Of a stretch of DNA of 64,000 nucleotides, positions 1 to 11,170 are shown piece after piece. Position 1 is the first letter of the stretch. Each line of letters opens with the position of its first letter. Below the pieces are notes generated by a model that saw only the letters and a program-made list of their open reading frames with translations, had not been told where the DNA came from and did not search any database. This DNA is from Saururus chinensis. Lineage: Eukaryota; Streptophyta; Magnoliopsida; Piperales; Saururaceae. The position numbers and the translations under genes are program-made. Location: contig CP141141.1 in NCBI GenBank assembly GCA_035235625.1, positions 4,888,968-4,952,967 of the forward strand, read 5' to 3'.

Positions 1-430
1 ACTAAACATCATACCAATAGCTTAATATTTCAACTCACCGTGTCCCCCTTATATAGCATAAGAGATTTCTTGTCTTTCGTTGGAATGATAGCCAGCCAAA
101 TTAGTTATACGAACATATTTTTTTAAAAATTTGCCAAACAACCACAAAACTCTTCTACACTATTTAGATCAGATAGGACATCTTAAGATTCTAAAAACGT
201 ACTAACCAACCATATGTTCCAACATAACTAATTATATATAAACATCATTGCATGCATTCTACACAATATTGTATACATGTTACGCAAAATTATAAACCTT
301 CCCCGCAACACCTACATACAAAATATATAAATCTATAAAAAATTCTCACAATATATACACTTAATATATAATATTTTTACATATATATACACCTTAATAT
401 ATATCACGAATAGTCCACTTCGTTACCCCG
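1..430 (-). repeat. LTR-like repeat fragment
   Basis: AT-rich DNA without a credible gene. Read on the minus strand, it aligns by eye over about 300 bases with 53270-53620 on the plus strand. Shared landmarks are a run like TATATTAAGTGT, a GGGGAAGGT block, and GGTTGGTTAGTAC followed further on by a CTTATGCT-like block. The stretch near base 50-110 also resembles the part of the chromovirus LTR at 60040-60080 (TATATAGCATAAGAGAT). This suggests a degraded relative or derivative of an LTR family. The element is cut by the window edge, so its full extent is unknown. Confidence 0.45.
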
Positions 431-855
431 TGACACAACAAAAACAATAACAAAACACAACGCGCCCACTAAAATGACAACAAACAAAAATGGCAAAGGT
501 GGCAACATGTCAATTGTTGGCAAAGCTCCAATAGAGGAGCTGATGAGGAAAGGCATCCATGGGGGCAATTTAGTCTTTAACCAAGATTCATGAATAGTAC
601 AATTTTTGGAACTATAAGGTAGAGACTATTAGAACAAAATTAACTTCGCCACCCAATTCCCAACAGCTCGCGAGCTATGACAAAAATGCAAGGTTTATGA
701 CAGTTATGACAAGGCTGTATTACGCCTAGCGACATTGTTGCTAGTGCACGTCCGGGTCTCCTAATTTACTAAACCAGCACTGACGATCTAACCCAAAACT
801 CGTTAAAATTCACTTAAGACAACTGAAAACACAATGAATCAAAATACCAACAAAG
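431..855. other. 3' flank of L7a copy 1, duplicated at copy 2
   Basis: No gene seen. From about 660 onward the sequence is recognisably similar to 25190-25460, downstream of the second L7a gene. Shared blocks include GGTCTCCTA and CTAACCCAAAACTC, and a run containing CTTAAGACAACTGAAAACAC. The L7a duplication therefore included at least 200 bases of 3' flank. Confidence 0.55.
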
Positions 856-3800
856 TTAAGTCATTCTTTGTGCTGCTTCTTTAGCCAAAAGCCTCTCTTT
901 CGCCTTGGTCTTAGCCAGTGACTTGGAACCCATGATGCCGCCACCCCACTTCTTCCGGTGCTCATCGTACTTATCATTGAAGTTTGCCTGGGAAAACAAA
1001 ATCGTTGAGTTACACGAGGACTCCCATATAAGTAACAAAATAACCTATTCCATTTATGCATAATATAAGAGCATTTGTATGCGATCAAGTTATCACCTTA
1101 ACTGCTTCCACGATCTTGCTAAGTTCAAGCTTATCCTCGTTCTTCACTGATGTGAGACATAGAGCTGTAGCTGTCTTCTTATGGACAATCTGAAAAAAAA
1201 AAGAGTTACCACAACGAAGAAGACGAATATGCGACAACAAAATCTATGTAACATACAGCTCCAAGACGCGCTTTCCCTTTCACAATGCAATAAGGAATTT
1301 CCATCTTTCGGCACAAAGCAGGCAGCCAAACGACAAGCTCAACGGGATCCACATCATGTGCAATTACCACCAACTGAGCCTTATTCTGCATCCATGTAAA
1401 GTGCAACAAGTTACAGAAAGAAATATGAAAGCCCATTCAACATAGAGAATTTGAAGACAGCACATGTACAATTAAAGGCAGATATGGCATGCCTCATTAG
1501 TTTCTTTACATAATATAGTGCTGACGACATATAACAATCCAGGCTCTTGTGAGGCAATCTTACATGGAGCATTAGATGTTCTAAAACATCAACACAAGAG
1601 AAAAAGCTAGAAGAAAAGAACCTAATACAAATGATTACCATGTGGCAGGAACTGTTCCACTGAAAGAGTTGAGCAACACAACAGATACATAATACCTCTT
1701 AATGATAGCTGACAATTGAAAACAAAGCAGATAGAGCCCTCCAATTTTATGTCTGTAAAGCCTATTTTACTAAGCAAATCTCAATGTGTAAGCTGTAAGT
1801 TCTATGCTTACCTGCTCAATAAGGTAGGTGATATGATTAAGGCCATACTTCACAACAATGGGCTTTTTTGTCTCCACAGTTTTCCCTTCGGCTTCAGCTT
1901 GTGCCCTTTTCAAAAGTCTTTCCTTCTTAGCAGCTCTGTCCTCAGGTCTATATTTCAAAAGCAACTTAAAAAGGTTTGTTGCTGAACCAAAAATGGCAAA
2001 ATAGAAAAAAAGAATGTTAATCTAGTAGCACCTCACCAATTTTCAAATACTAAAAGACAATTCTAAAACACAGTCAGACTGCAAATTAAAGATTTACCGA
2101 TATTTTTGTCTAGTGTTTTGGTAAACTGGTTCAAAGCTGGAGGAACCTTCAAACGCTGGTTAAGAATCCGTCGTTGCCGTTGAATGCGAACAACTTTAGG
2201 CCACTTAACAAACCTATGCAGGTCCCTTTTAGGTGGCAACGCACCACCAATTCCAAATTGCTTGGGACGCTTCTCAAACAATGGATTCACAACCTTCTCC
2301 TACAGACAAACACCAATACTGATGAATGATATGAAAAGAAACATATACTACTTTACAAAAAAATTGAAGAAAAGAAACTGACAAAATTAAAATCTTTTCC
2401 CAAACACGTGAGGGATACAAATAATGAACTCAAGGGCTTCAATGACACCAACAATTTTACTACACAGAAAATCATTTACTGATATAAGACCATGGTCTAG
2501 ATTTATTAAAAAAAACAAGAAAATCAACTAAAATGATAACATATATATCAGAAAAATCTACTAAAAGCCAAGTACGTAATGGATCAATCTGAGACCAATC
2601 AAAGATGCCAATAAACAACAGAATACAAAACCATAAAGAGGCATTTTCACTTCGGTCAGGACCAAAAACCACATTCAATTCACCAAACACCAGGAACTAA
2701 ACCAAACAGATAAATCCTCATTGTAGTCCTGTACAGATAAAAGGACAAATAAACCTTCGCTCACACTAATAAGCAATGTTTTCGATATTGGTTACAATTC
2801 CGGAGAACATGACTACCTTAGTGCCTAGCATCTGTCTATGGTTACCTCATGCATCATGCTACCTTACCTATCATAGCTTATGTGCGCTTTACCACTAGTT
2901 CACGTTATCCAGCTCTGGGCCTGGTTAGCACATATTAAAGCATAATAGTTCTTTTTGCCCCCACCAACTATGTCCAAAATTACTTATGAGGGCAGTTCAC
3001 CGCCCACATACATATATAGGTAACATATTGGACATATGCTCCACTTACCCCCACCCTGCAATGTAGAGGAAATAGGCAGATCACAAATGAGAACATATGC
3101 ATCAGTATTGTGCAAGAAAGATGCTACAAAACTATAGAATAATTGTTTCCTGTCTTTCGTTACTACCACTGATAACCCAAAGTCAAAAGATAGATTACAA
3201 ACTATAACAGTAATCACAGCTGCATGTTCTACTTCTCCTTTTTGCCCCTACTACCCACTGCTGAGATCTCCCTCTTGGCATAAAATACAGTATCATAAAT
3301 GAAATGCCAAACCAATGCTTGCACATTTGTTCAAACAATTTATAGTCAGATCAAGTTAACAAAATATGCATCAAACCCAGCCCCAAAAACATAAATCTGG
3401 ACTACAAAATGGGCAAGTTGTTGATAATGTAAAATATCATGTATAACAATTGAATGGAGACAAGAAAGACCAACTCCAACCTATATCAACCTGACCCGGC
3501 TTTCCCTATAACAGACCAGGATAGCAGTTCACAAAAAGCATTTATGGCACATGCGTATATTGTAATAAGTTGACATTTTTCCAACTGCTCAAGGGCTAGC
3601 TTAGAACTTATCATCAATTGAAACATGTGCATCAGAAGTTAAATTCTAATCAGCTTATTAAGTATCAATCGAATGCACATTGAGTCGATCTGGCATTCAA
3701 GCCAACTACCTTAACACTCTTTCTCAGGCAAATCTTGGCATGTTCAATCACTACATTCGAGAAACTTCTTAAGAGCCAACTAAGAGTACATCACTTACAG

Positions 3801-4659
3801 GTTTTTTCTTGGTGGGTACAGTCACTTTCCCTCCTCTTTTCGGAGCCTGAAATACGTCAACAAAAATAAAAATTAAAATGTGATAAAAGACAATTGGAGA
3901 TAAATGTTCATATAGCAACTGATTGCTGCATAATCTACTAGCATGCGACAATTGCTTTTAGGAAGGGGGAGAGTGGAGTAGAAATATTATTTACTTTAAT
4001 TTTAAGATTGGCTGAATCATATATCAACAAAAACCAATAATGCTCGTAAGGAAAAAAAGATACAAGCAGTATACATTAGCTACTAACTCTTCGGCGCAGA
4101 CACTACAGTGTCTCTGCAGCAAACCAAATTTCAGAGGAGAAAAACAAATACGCTCATAAATTTGGCAAGTAGAAACATTTAGTAAATATGTCTATTAGAA
4201 AGTGTAGGTAGAACACTGACACTAACAGGTGATTATGATGTAATCAAACAACGTTCCTAAACTTTATAGAGGCATGTCGCAATGCCAGTCTCAGACTTAA
4301 GATGCAATGAACAGATAAAACTATGTGGGTTTGCTAAAAATGATAATACAAGTTTTCATTATTCGGAGGGTAGGCTTGTACAGGTCTTTTAAGGTTATAT
4401 ACAAAAAACACTGTCAAAATTCTAGAATTGTTAAACATAGCAGAAATAGCTAATCCTACCCAACTGGGTCATACAAAAACACCAAAAGAAAGCTTCTTTG
4501 CCAATCTAGATCCCCACAACATCAAGAAAACAGGCTAGAAGGCAAGAAGATAGTTTGCGCTTTTGGAAAATATTGAAACAGAACCTCCTACATGGTACCA
4601 TTAAACAAACACCCCTCAAACTAACAGATTCGCTTTACAGCCTCTAGAATGCTCACCAT
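856..4659 (-). CDS. RPL7a: 60S ribosomal protein L7a (eL8), copy 1
   Basis: Cytosolic large-subunit ribosomal protein of the eL8/L7Ae family, an RNA-binding component of the 60S subunit. Coding exons (minus strand, 5' to 3'): 4657-4659, 3799-3846, 2098-2299, 1812-1981, 1257-1385, 1097-1189, 856-987. All junctions are GT-AG, phases agree, and the product is 258 residues, the usual plant length. Exon 1 contributes only the ATG, and GTGAGC follows at once. Recognisable blocks are APKRGGK at the N-terminus, [20 protein letters not shown], the L7Ae-domain stretch [13 protein letters not shown] and WLPALCRKM, and a basic C-terminus ending AAQRMT. No stop or frameshift interrupts it. The product differs from copy 2 at residue 10 (Thr here) and residue 258 (Thr here). 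A telo-box lies upstream. Confidence 0.96.
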
Positions 4660-4774
4660 GCCTTATGCTTCTCCGAGCAAAGGATGAGCAATGTCAGCAG
4701 ACGGGAGCCGCTCCTGGCCAAGGGTTCTGCGTTTCCAGCAGAGAAAGCGCGGCCGGTCGGGGAAACTATGAGAA

Positions 4775-4783
4775 TTAGGGTTT
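4775..4783 (-). promoter_or_regulatory. telo-box upstream of L7a copy 1
   Basis: TTAGGGTTT on the plus strand reads AAACCCTAA on the coding strand, about 115 bases before the ATG. This motif is typical of plant ribosomal-protein promoters and 5' leaders. Copy 2 has the same motif about 75 bases before its ATG. Confidence 0.65.
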
Positions 4784-4958
4784 CTTCGGCAGAGGTAGGT
4801 ACGCTAGCTTTTACTACTAGGGATAGACAGTTTTGCCCTTGTAAATGCCTTCATATGAGCTCAAATCCGTTCTTGGACCAAGGCGCGCATTATAAAAATC
4901 TAATTTAATTTTGTGCGCTAAAGTGTAACAACGGATTTGTATTCCCAATTTCCCATTA

Positions 4959-5773
4959 AAACGCGGTTATTTCTCCCCCTAAAATTTACTCAAGCCTTCC
5001 CATATTTTACACCCCCCAAAATTTTTTAATAATTTATTAAATACCTCCATCTTCTATTCTTTTTAACTCTATTTTTACTCTATTATTACCCTATTCATAA
5101 TCTTTCTCCTCTGGCATAAGCTATTTCATTTTTCCAGTCGCTTGTGACTCTTCTTTCCTGATCATTTTCCTTCTTCCCCCTCACTTGTGATTCTTCTTCC
5201 ACGATTTCTTTCCCTCTTCCCCTCGCCTTGCTACTTCTTTGAAATACTTTTGAATGCTTTCTGATGGGGGGGTGGTCACCGCCAAAATATATAAAACTTA
5301 ACAGAGAATTAAGGTTTCTATCTAAATAAGTTTTATTTGGTGGGTAATATTCTGCGCAATAAACCTCCAGAAGTTTTTTAAACTTCTGGATAGTTTCTGG
5401 CAGGGAGAGGTCACCGCCACAAAATGCAAACAATGACGGAGACCTTTGTTTCCCATATAATGCAGTTTTAGTTGTCGAGGGGTACCCCCTGCCATAAAAC
5501 TTCCATAATTTTTTTAAACTTCGGGAAAACTTCTGGCGGGGGGTGGTCACCACCACAATATGCATAATTTAACAGGGACTTAAGGCCTCCATTCAAATCA
5601 ATTTTATTTGGCAGAGGGTACCACCCATCAAAAAACCCCCAGAATTTTTCAGGTGTTGGTGGCATGAGTAAAATTATAGAGATGTGTGAGGGTACTAAGT
5701 TGTTAAAAAATATTAGTTATTTTTTTGTAGTGGGGGGTTCTAAGCATTTTTGTGGGGGGAAATAGCCGCGTTC
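4959..5773. mobile_element. non-autonomous Mutator-like element, 815 bp
   Basis: The outer ends are inverted copies of each other: AAACGCGGTTATTTCTCCCCC at the left, and at the right the reverse complement of GGGGGGAAATAGCCGCGTTC. The similarity continues inward about 100 bases (ACCCCCCA-type tract, TTTTTTAATAA-type tract). The element is flanked by a perfect 9-bp direct repeat, TTCCCATTA, at 4950-4958 and 5774-5782, the size made by Mutator-superfamily transposases. Inside are three imperfect direct repeats of about 140 bases. There is no transposase, so it must have been moved in trans. Confidence 0.85.
5255..5660. repeat. three ~140-bp direct repeats inside the 815-bp element
   Basis: The units start near 5255, 5397 and 5537. 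Each carries a GGTCACC(G/A)CCA block, an A/T-rich middle with TTTTATTTGG or a similar run, and an AAACTTC(T/G)GG block. The repeats keep a minus-strand reading frame open for 156 codons, but the predicted protein is only the repeat translated. Confidence 0.7.
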
Positions 5774-5782
5774 TTCCCATTA

Positions 5783-8700
5783 TTCCTCCAAGAAAAACCA
5801 ACATTACTTCAACTCATTTCCCCTCTATAACGGAAGCAAATTTTTTTTGCTCTCTTTTGACAATGAGAGCTCAGCCTAAACTATGTATGGGAGTTGCTAA
5901 TATTTAAGATTAATGGTGTACATATTAAGGTTACTAAATATGTACTAGTATGTGTGTCATCGAACTCATGTATGATTGGTTCCCATGTATAGTTATGATA
6001 GCCTCATTGTCGAAGAAAGCATAAAAACTCTTCCCTTCATAACCATCTAATTTTCCCTATTCTATCCCTGAACGATGTTGTCTCCTTGACCTTCTTGAAT
6101 ACAAAACAAATCATTCGTTTAAATATCCAGGTCATGATAATTGGGGTTCATAAATACGGATATCAAATTATATGATATTTACACGTCTCAAAATTTTAAC
6201 AAGAACTCATCCATCTAAGTACAAGTCTATCATTCGTCTGAAATTAAATAACAAGTTGACTCTCACGCTAAAGGTACACTAATGTACCAAAGTTGCAGAA
6301 ATGCAGAAACTTCTTGTACTCGCCTGTCTTAGTCTCACTTGTCGTCGCCTAGTGAATTTGTAACCAACCAAACCAAACAACAACAACAACCACAATGGAA
6401 CCTCTCCGCCTTCAGGAGAAGAGCTTCCAAAGGATAAAAGGTTTTATTAATATTTTTTGGATTGGGCCAACATCACCCGATGTTAGTTGCCTATGTGCTC
6501 ATCAGACAACATCCCCAATGTTTCCAATAAAATCGGCTCTAGATGTAGTTCTGCCAAGAAACTACTCTATCCTAAGAAGTATAGCATCACATGTGCAATG
6601 CTTAGGTATTTTTAACCAACCTACATTTTAGTAAGTCATTTAATCGTTCCACTTGTCTAATTAACAAGCAATAACAAACAATGTTATTAATTATCTCACA
6701 TCCCTTGTTCAATAATTAATAATATCAAATCTGTAACTCAGAGATGACTCACCCCTCGAGAAACCTCCAAATATAGTACTCCAACCTTAGAGTAGACTAC
6801 TTAACAGCAGCTTGACCCAAATCCCCAAGGCTCTCAATAGCCTGCCACGAATCTGGAGAAGATGATCCCAACTATGCTCATGGACACATATTGGCGAGAA
6901 GCACGAGCCTTCCATAATGCTCATACAACTCCGCTTTTCGTACGTACTAAATAGTCCTGGGAAGACCTACAGGAGACCCGCGGTAAAGACCCTTTGGTCA
7001 ATACCCAAACCGTCGTGGCGATGAAGAAGCATATCACAATCTCCACCATCCCAACTCTGGGAGAAAATATCTTATAAGATATTACTAATGTATCCATAGA
7101 AGCCTTATGTCTTTATGACTATTGACTCCCCCAAACATCTGAAACTTAGATTAGATTATCTCCATCCAGTCAAGTATCCGCTCAACCATTTGGGTCCTCT
7201 TCACCTTGTGAATCGGCCTAATAAATAGCTCATCCACTAAGCTATGACTCATAGAACATCCCATAACCACCCTCGGTTCATTAACTAAGGTAAAATTTTA
7301 TGTCAGGGTCCCATGCACTCCATGAATGTGTCCCCACCCTAATAAGGGTATTTTAGTCATTATTTTGATTAAACCTCATTAATCTTAAGTTACCGATATA
7401 AATCAAAGCATCAATAATAAAAGTATGTGCCAAAGTAAGCAACATAAATAACATTAAGTAATACATGTTCATAACAATAAACAGAGGCCCATTGCACTCA
7501 TTTGTAGGGCTAGGGCTCAGCGAATCTAAGCTCGAGAGTGTAAACAACTCTAACACCTCCTGCGAGTTATATATATAACACTCTAGTCGATTGATGTACT
7601 TGATTACAGACACGTGTAAAATGTTGCCTTAAACCTTGAGAATTAAAGTTCTTCTCCTTGTTTCCCATCACACTATGACCTGTCAAGGTCTTCGTGTCTC
7701 TTACTGGTCACACCCCTTCCTTTTAAAGCTATTTAACGTCATTCTAGGGCACCTAAAGCTTGGTTGCTAAGGTTATCTGTTTCAACGGAAACAGAACATA
7801 CTGCCCCCTAAGGGCAATAGGGTAACTCTATCACTTAGGGTATGCTACCCTCCCTTGGGTCATTTGGTCATCTCACTACCCTTCGGTTTATTTTAAGTCA
7901 TTAATCTTTCAGAAGGCTCCACTTTCCAATTGACACACTTCCATTCACACGAATGTCAGTTCTTCACTCAAAGGGTATTTCTGTCATTTGGTTTAAAGCC
8001 TTTGACATTTGACGGGTCCAAAATTGAACTCAAGCGTACTACTTGACTTCATGAACTCTATGTAATTTTCCTGGCGTATGACGGGGTCGTGAACCCCTTG
8101 AACTGACCCAGGTTTTGACTAATAGTTTACTATAGACCCCAAGGGCAAAAAGGTCAATTAACCACTCACTGAGATTTTTCCCTCAATAAGAGATTTAGCC
8201 TATAATTAGGTTACCCATTAAACTCTCACTGAGAATTTTCCCAATTTTTAGATCAACTTATAGGCCCCTGAACCGAACCTCTGAATCGGGTAAGTAATTT
8301 TCACACGATGATTTAACTACCAATGGTAAAAAGGTCATTTTACAGTTTGGGATTTTTCCCAAGTGTGAAACTTGGTCACCACACTCAAAACTCTCTATTG
8401 ATAAATTTTCTAATTTTTTCCTACAAGAGAAGGGCCCTTAACCGGACTCGGTTTAGTACCTCTTCTTATTTATTTATTTATTTAAAACTGACCCGGGCCA
8501 GGTCTGCAGGTCTAGCTCGGAACGGGCCAGACCCGCAGACCCGCCTGCGGGTCGTCTTCCTCGTGGAGACGCCCTCAGGGCTGCTGGCGGCAGCTGGATT
8601 TGATCCAGCAAATCCAGCCGCCGCCGGCCTGGCCCTCTAGCCACCGGACTAGCAATCTCATCAACAGCGGAAGACTTCCGCCGGAGCAAGGGACCGGATC

Positions 8701-9260
8701 TGGAACTGACGGCCGAAGAGATGCCAATCTGAAATTTTTTACTGAGACGACCTAATTTCCGACTGCCAGCAAGCACCACGGTTGCCATGATCAGGAGCAA
8801 GGCCGGCCCTGATCAGATCGCCTCCAAGCGGCGGATCTGACGGGCTCAACCTCGCTGCTGTCCGGTGGCCACCAACCGACGTCGAAACCACTTGGTTTTG
8901 CACACATCCACCCACGAATAGAACTGCCCACGGGAGTATCAGCCGTCACGAATGGAGTTGGGGGCAGGGTCTGTTCGATTTGCCGCCGGTCAGCGAATCT
9001 AAGGGACCCAGTCCCCACAGCCAGTAGGCGGTGCTTGCCGGCCATAGCCCAAATCCAGTCAAGGGCAACTAGCGTATTCTTCTTAATTAATTAAAGGATT
9101 AATGCTCTAATTAAGAAGTTGAAATAATTACACGCCTAAACCTCTTAATGACATAATTAAGTTTATTGATGATCTTACCTTATTTGTCGATTTGTCGTTG
9201 ATCCATCGCCGCAGGAGCCTCGTCAGAAAATTTCATCGGCTGCTCCTCCTTCGCTCAATC
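5783..9260. other. degraded retroelement-like DNA, no intact gene
   Basis: No intact coding region. A run of CAACAACAAC leads into ATGGAACCTCTCC at 6395, which looks like a leader plus first exon, but the frame ends after 78 codons and has no recognisable continuation. From about 6650 to 8460 the DNA has the look of an old LTR, with many restatements of phrases such as AAAAGGTCATTT and GAGATTTTTCCC. From 8500 to 9060 it turns abruptly GC-rich. I could not define ends, a primer site or a target duplication. Confidence 0.4.
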
Positions 9261-10338
9261 TGTCGCGCCCCGGGATTTTGGAAGCATATAAAAATTTCTT
9301 TTCATAAAGATATCGGAGTTTACCTGGGCCCGCGACTGGAGCCGCTCGCCTTATGCAAACACGTGTCAATCCTATCCACTTCGTCAGCAATCCTATCCAC
9401 TTCGTCAGCAATCCTATCTGCTTTGTCAGCAATCCTATCCTCTTTGTTAGCAACCCTATCCACTTCGTCGTCAACCCTATCTACTTGTGTTATCAATCCT
9501 ATCCGCTTCGTCAGCAATCCTATCTGATATAATATTATTTTATTCAAATAATATCTCAACTTCAAAACGCCATAACTTCCTACCCTGAAGTCAAAATGGC
9601 ACACTCATGGCACCAATGGATTCGTATTGACAAGCCCTTCGAAACTAGATTGCACATGGGTAGGTTACCTCATATTTTCAAAGTGGGTCCTACCCATAAG
9701 ACACTTTTCCCGAGGTCATAACTTTCGCTCCCGACCTCCGTTTTGCGTGTTCTTGGGTTCGTTACGCTCGTCTCACCAAGCTCTATCAACTTATATAAAA
9801 ATTCTCCAAAAATCTGCCTCTAAATAATTTAAAACAATTAAAAACTCATAAAGTAGTTTTATTAGAGGCAAGAAATCATACCGAAAATTCGCAGTCGCTA
9901 CACAATCTTTCTTTCCCTAAGAGCCCTAATTAACCTTTTTAAAGACATGGGGATTAAGGTTCCTAATCCCCCCAAAGATTTGGGACAAACTCGCCCCCCC
10001 CAACTTAGGCCACCTAATTGGGCCTAAAAACACAATTTCATAATACTAATTGATCGGGCCCGTATAGTGACTTAAACGGACAATTCGCACGTTCAATTCG
10101 GGTAAACGGGCCCTACACGATATGTTCAACTTCGAACGATCGTATCTCGCTCATCCGAACTCCGATTTATGTGTTCTTGGAGGCGTTTCGAAACTATTTC
10201 TGTCTACTTTCATACGTATAGGTTTCACCAACAAATTCCAAGTATTGAATAAGTTATTCCAACTAGAAGCTCAAGGGGTCCAACACCCTAATTTCCCATG
10301 CTCAACTTCAAGAATTTAGAAAATTCTTGGGCGTTACA
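9261..10338 (-). mobile_element. gypsy-type LTR, minus orientation (LTR family A, copy 1)
   Basis: Read on the minus strand, it begins TGTAACGCCCAAGAATTTTC at 10338 and ends GGGGCGCGACA at 9261. The inner part, 9540-9790, shares long blocks with the LTRs at 14727-16667 and 17644-19663. Examples are a GGGCGGGACCCA/GGGTAGGACCCA block and TTTCGAAGGGCT followed by GATACAAGTCCA-type sequence. The right end is sharp because the next base begins hAT sequence. No matching target duplication is visible (CAATC left, ATTAT right), so the left end may be a later junction. Confidence 0.65.
9366..9532. repeat. 21-bp tandem repeat, about 8 copies
   Basis: Consensus CAATCCTATCCACTTCGTCAG, repeated about eight times with point changes inside LTR family A. 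Because the unit is a multiple of three, frames stay open on both strands. Confidence 0.9.
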
Positions 10339-11170
10339 ATTATGGACCCTAGGATTAAGTGAAGTGGCGTACAAATATTAGTAGAGTATATATATGCTAA
10401 TATGCATATATGATATAATAATTTTATTAAATACATTAAAAATACCTTATATTTTTTGCATGGTAGTAGAATGACTATTACTCCAAGTCCTTTAAATAAA
10501 AATGACTCTTCTTAGTTATTACTTAGTAGAAATAAACAAAAAAATAATAAAAATTCTAAGAATGAATTACTTATGTATGTACAAAATGATTTTATTAATT
10601 TTCTAACTGAAGATAAGTAACTTTGAGTTTTACTTTGGTGGCAAACCCATGAAAAATGTTATCATGTGCTTGCTACCTTAGTGTGTAATTTACTAACTCA
10701 TCCAATGTCTTCAATATCTTCGAAATATGCTTTTAGTGTAGGAAATAAAGTACTCGACAATTAGAAGTCGCTTAGATCCAATGATGGTGGAGTGTTGTGT
10801 CTACTTGAAGGAGTGGTTAAATGTAGAAGACAGAGAATAAGCTCAAAATTTAGATGAAGAGTTAGAAGAAGACTTAAATAAAAACTTAATTTCTTAGATA
10901 GTTAAAATGTATTTTTTAAAATTAAAGTAGATGTGTGTTAATATTAATTGCAAAGGATAGATAGGTAAGTAGGTGCTAACCTATTTGGGATGTACTCCTA
11001 CTGTTGTGATGCAATTTTACCTCCATAAGATTTAAAAAATTACAAATTTAGAAGATAATATATCGATATAATTTTTATATTCAATAAAATATTTTTTCAT
11101 TTCTTGCTGGCCTGCCTGAGGCTCAACATTGCAAGTCCGTGGGCAATGTTGGGTTGCCTTTTGGAGGCAT
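10339..11170 (+). pseudogene. hAT transposase C-terminal remnant
   Basis: The plus strand aligns with the reverse complement of 22300-23110 over most of its length, so it is a second copy of the same hAT element. Translations in shifting frames give the dimerisation region of hAT transposases: a block like SISSKYAFSVGNKVLDN, then an acidic tail with repeated Glu/Asp. Stops and frameshifts are frequent. Only the C-terminal half and 3' flank remain. It abuts the LTR at 10338, whose insertion or recombination removed the 5' half. Confidence 0.7.

Noticed and set aside
2300..3798. Possible box C/D snoRNA in the large L7a intron
   Set aside because: Animal L7a introns host snoRNAs, so I looked for TGATGA with a matching CTGA at the right spacing, conserved between both copies. 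None was convincing.
5095..5565. 156-codon minus-strand frame
   Set aside because: It lies wholly inside the 815-bp MULE and is a translation of its three direct repeats, with no known domain.
8474..9045. GC-rich frames of 84-108 codons on both strands
   Set aside because: No domain recognised and frames open on both strands as expected from GC content. Likely LTR or captured DNA, but not supported as a gene.
9320..9604. 94-codon minus-strand frame with heptad repeats
   Set aside because: Generated by a 21-base tandem repeat in an LTR. No leader, conservation or expression evidence can be seen.
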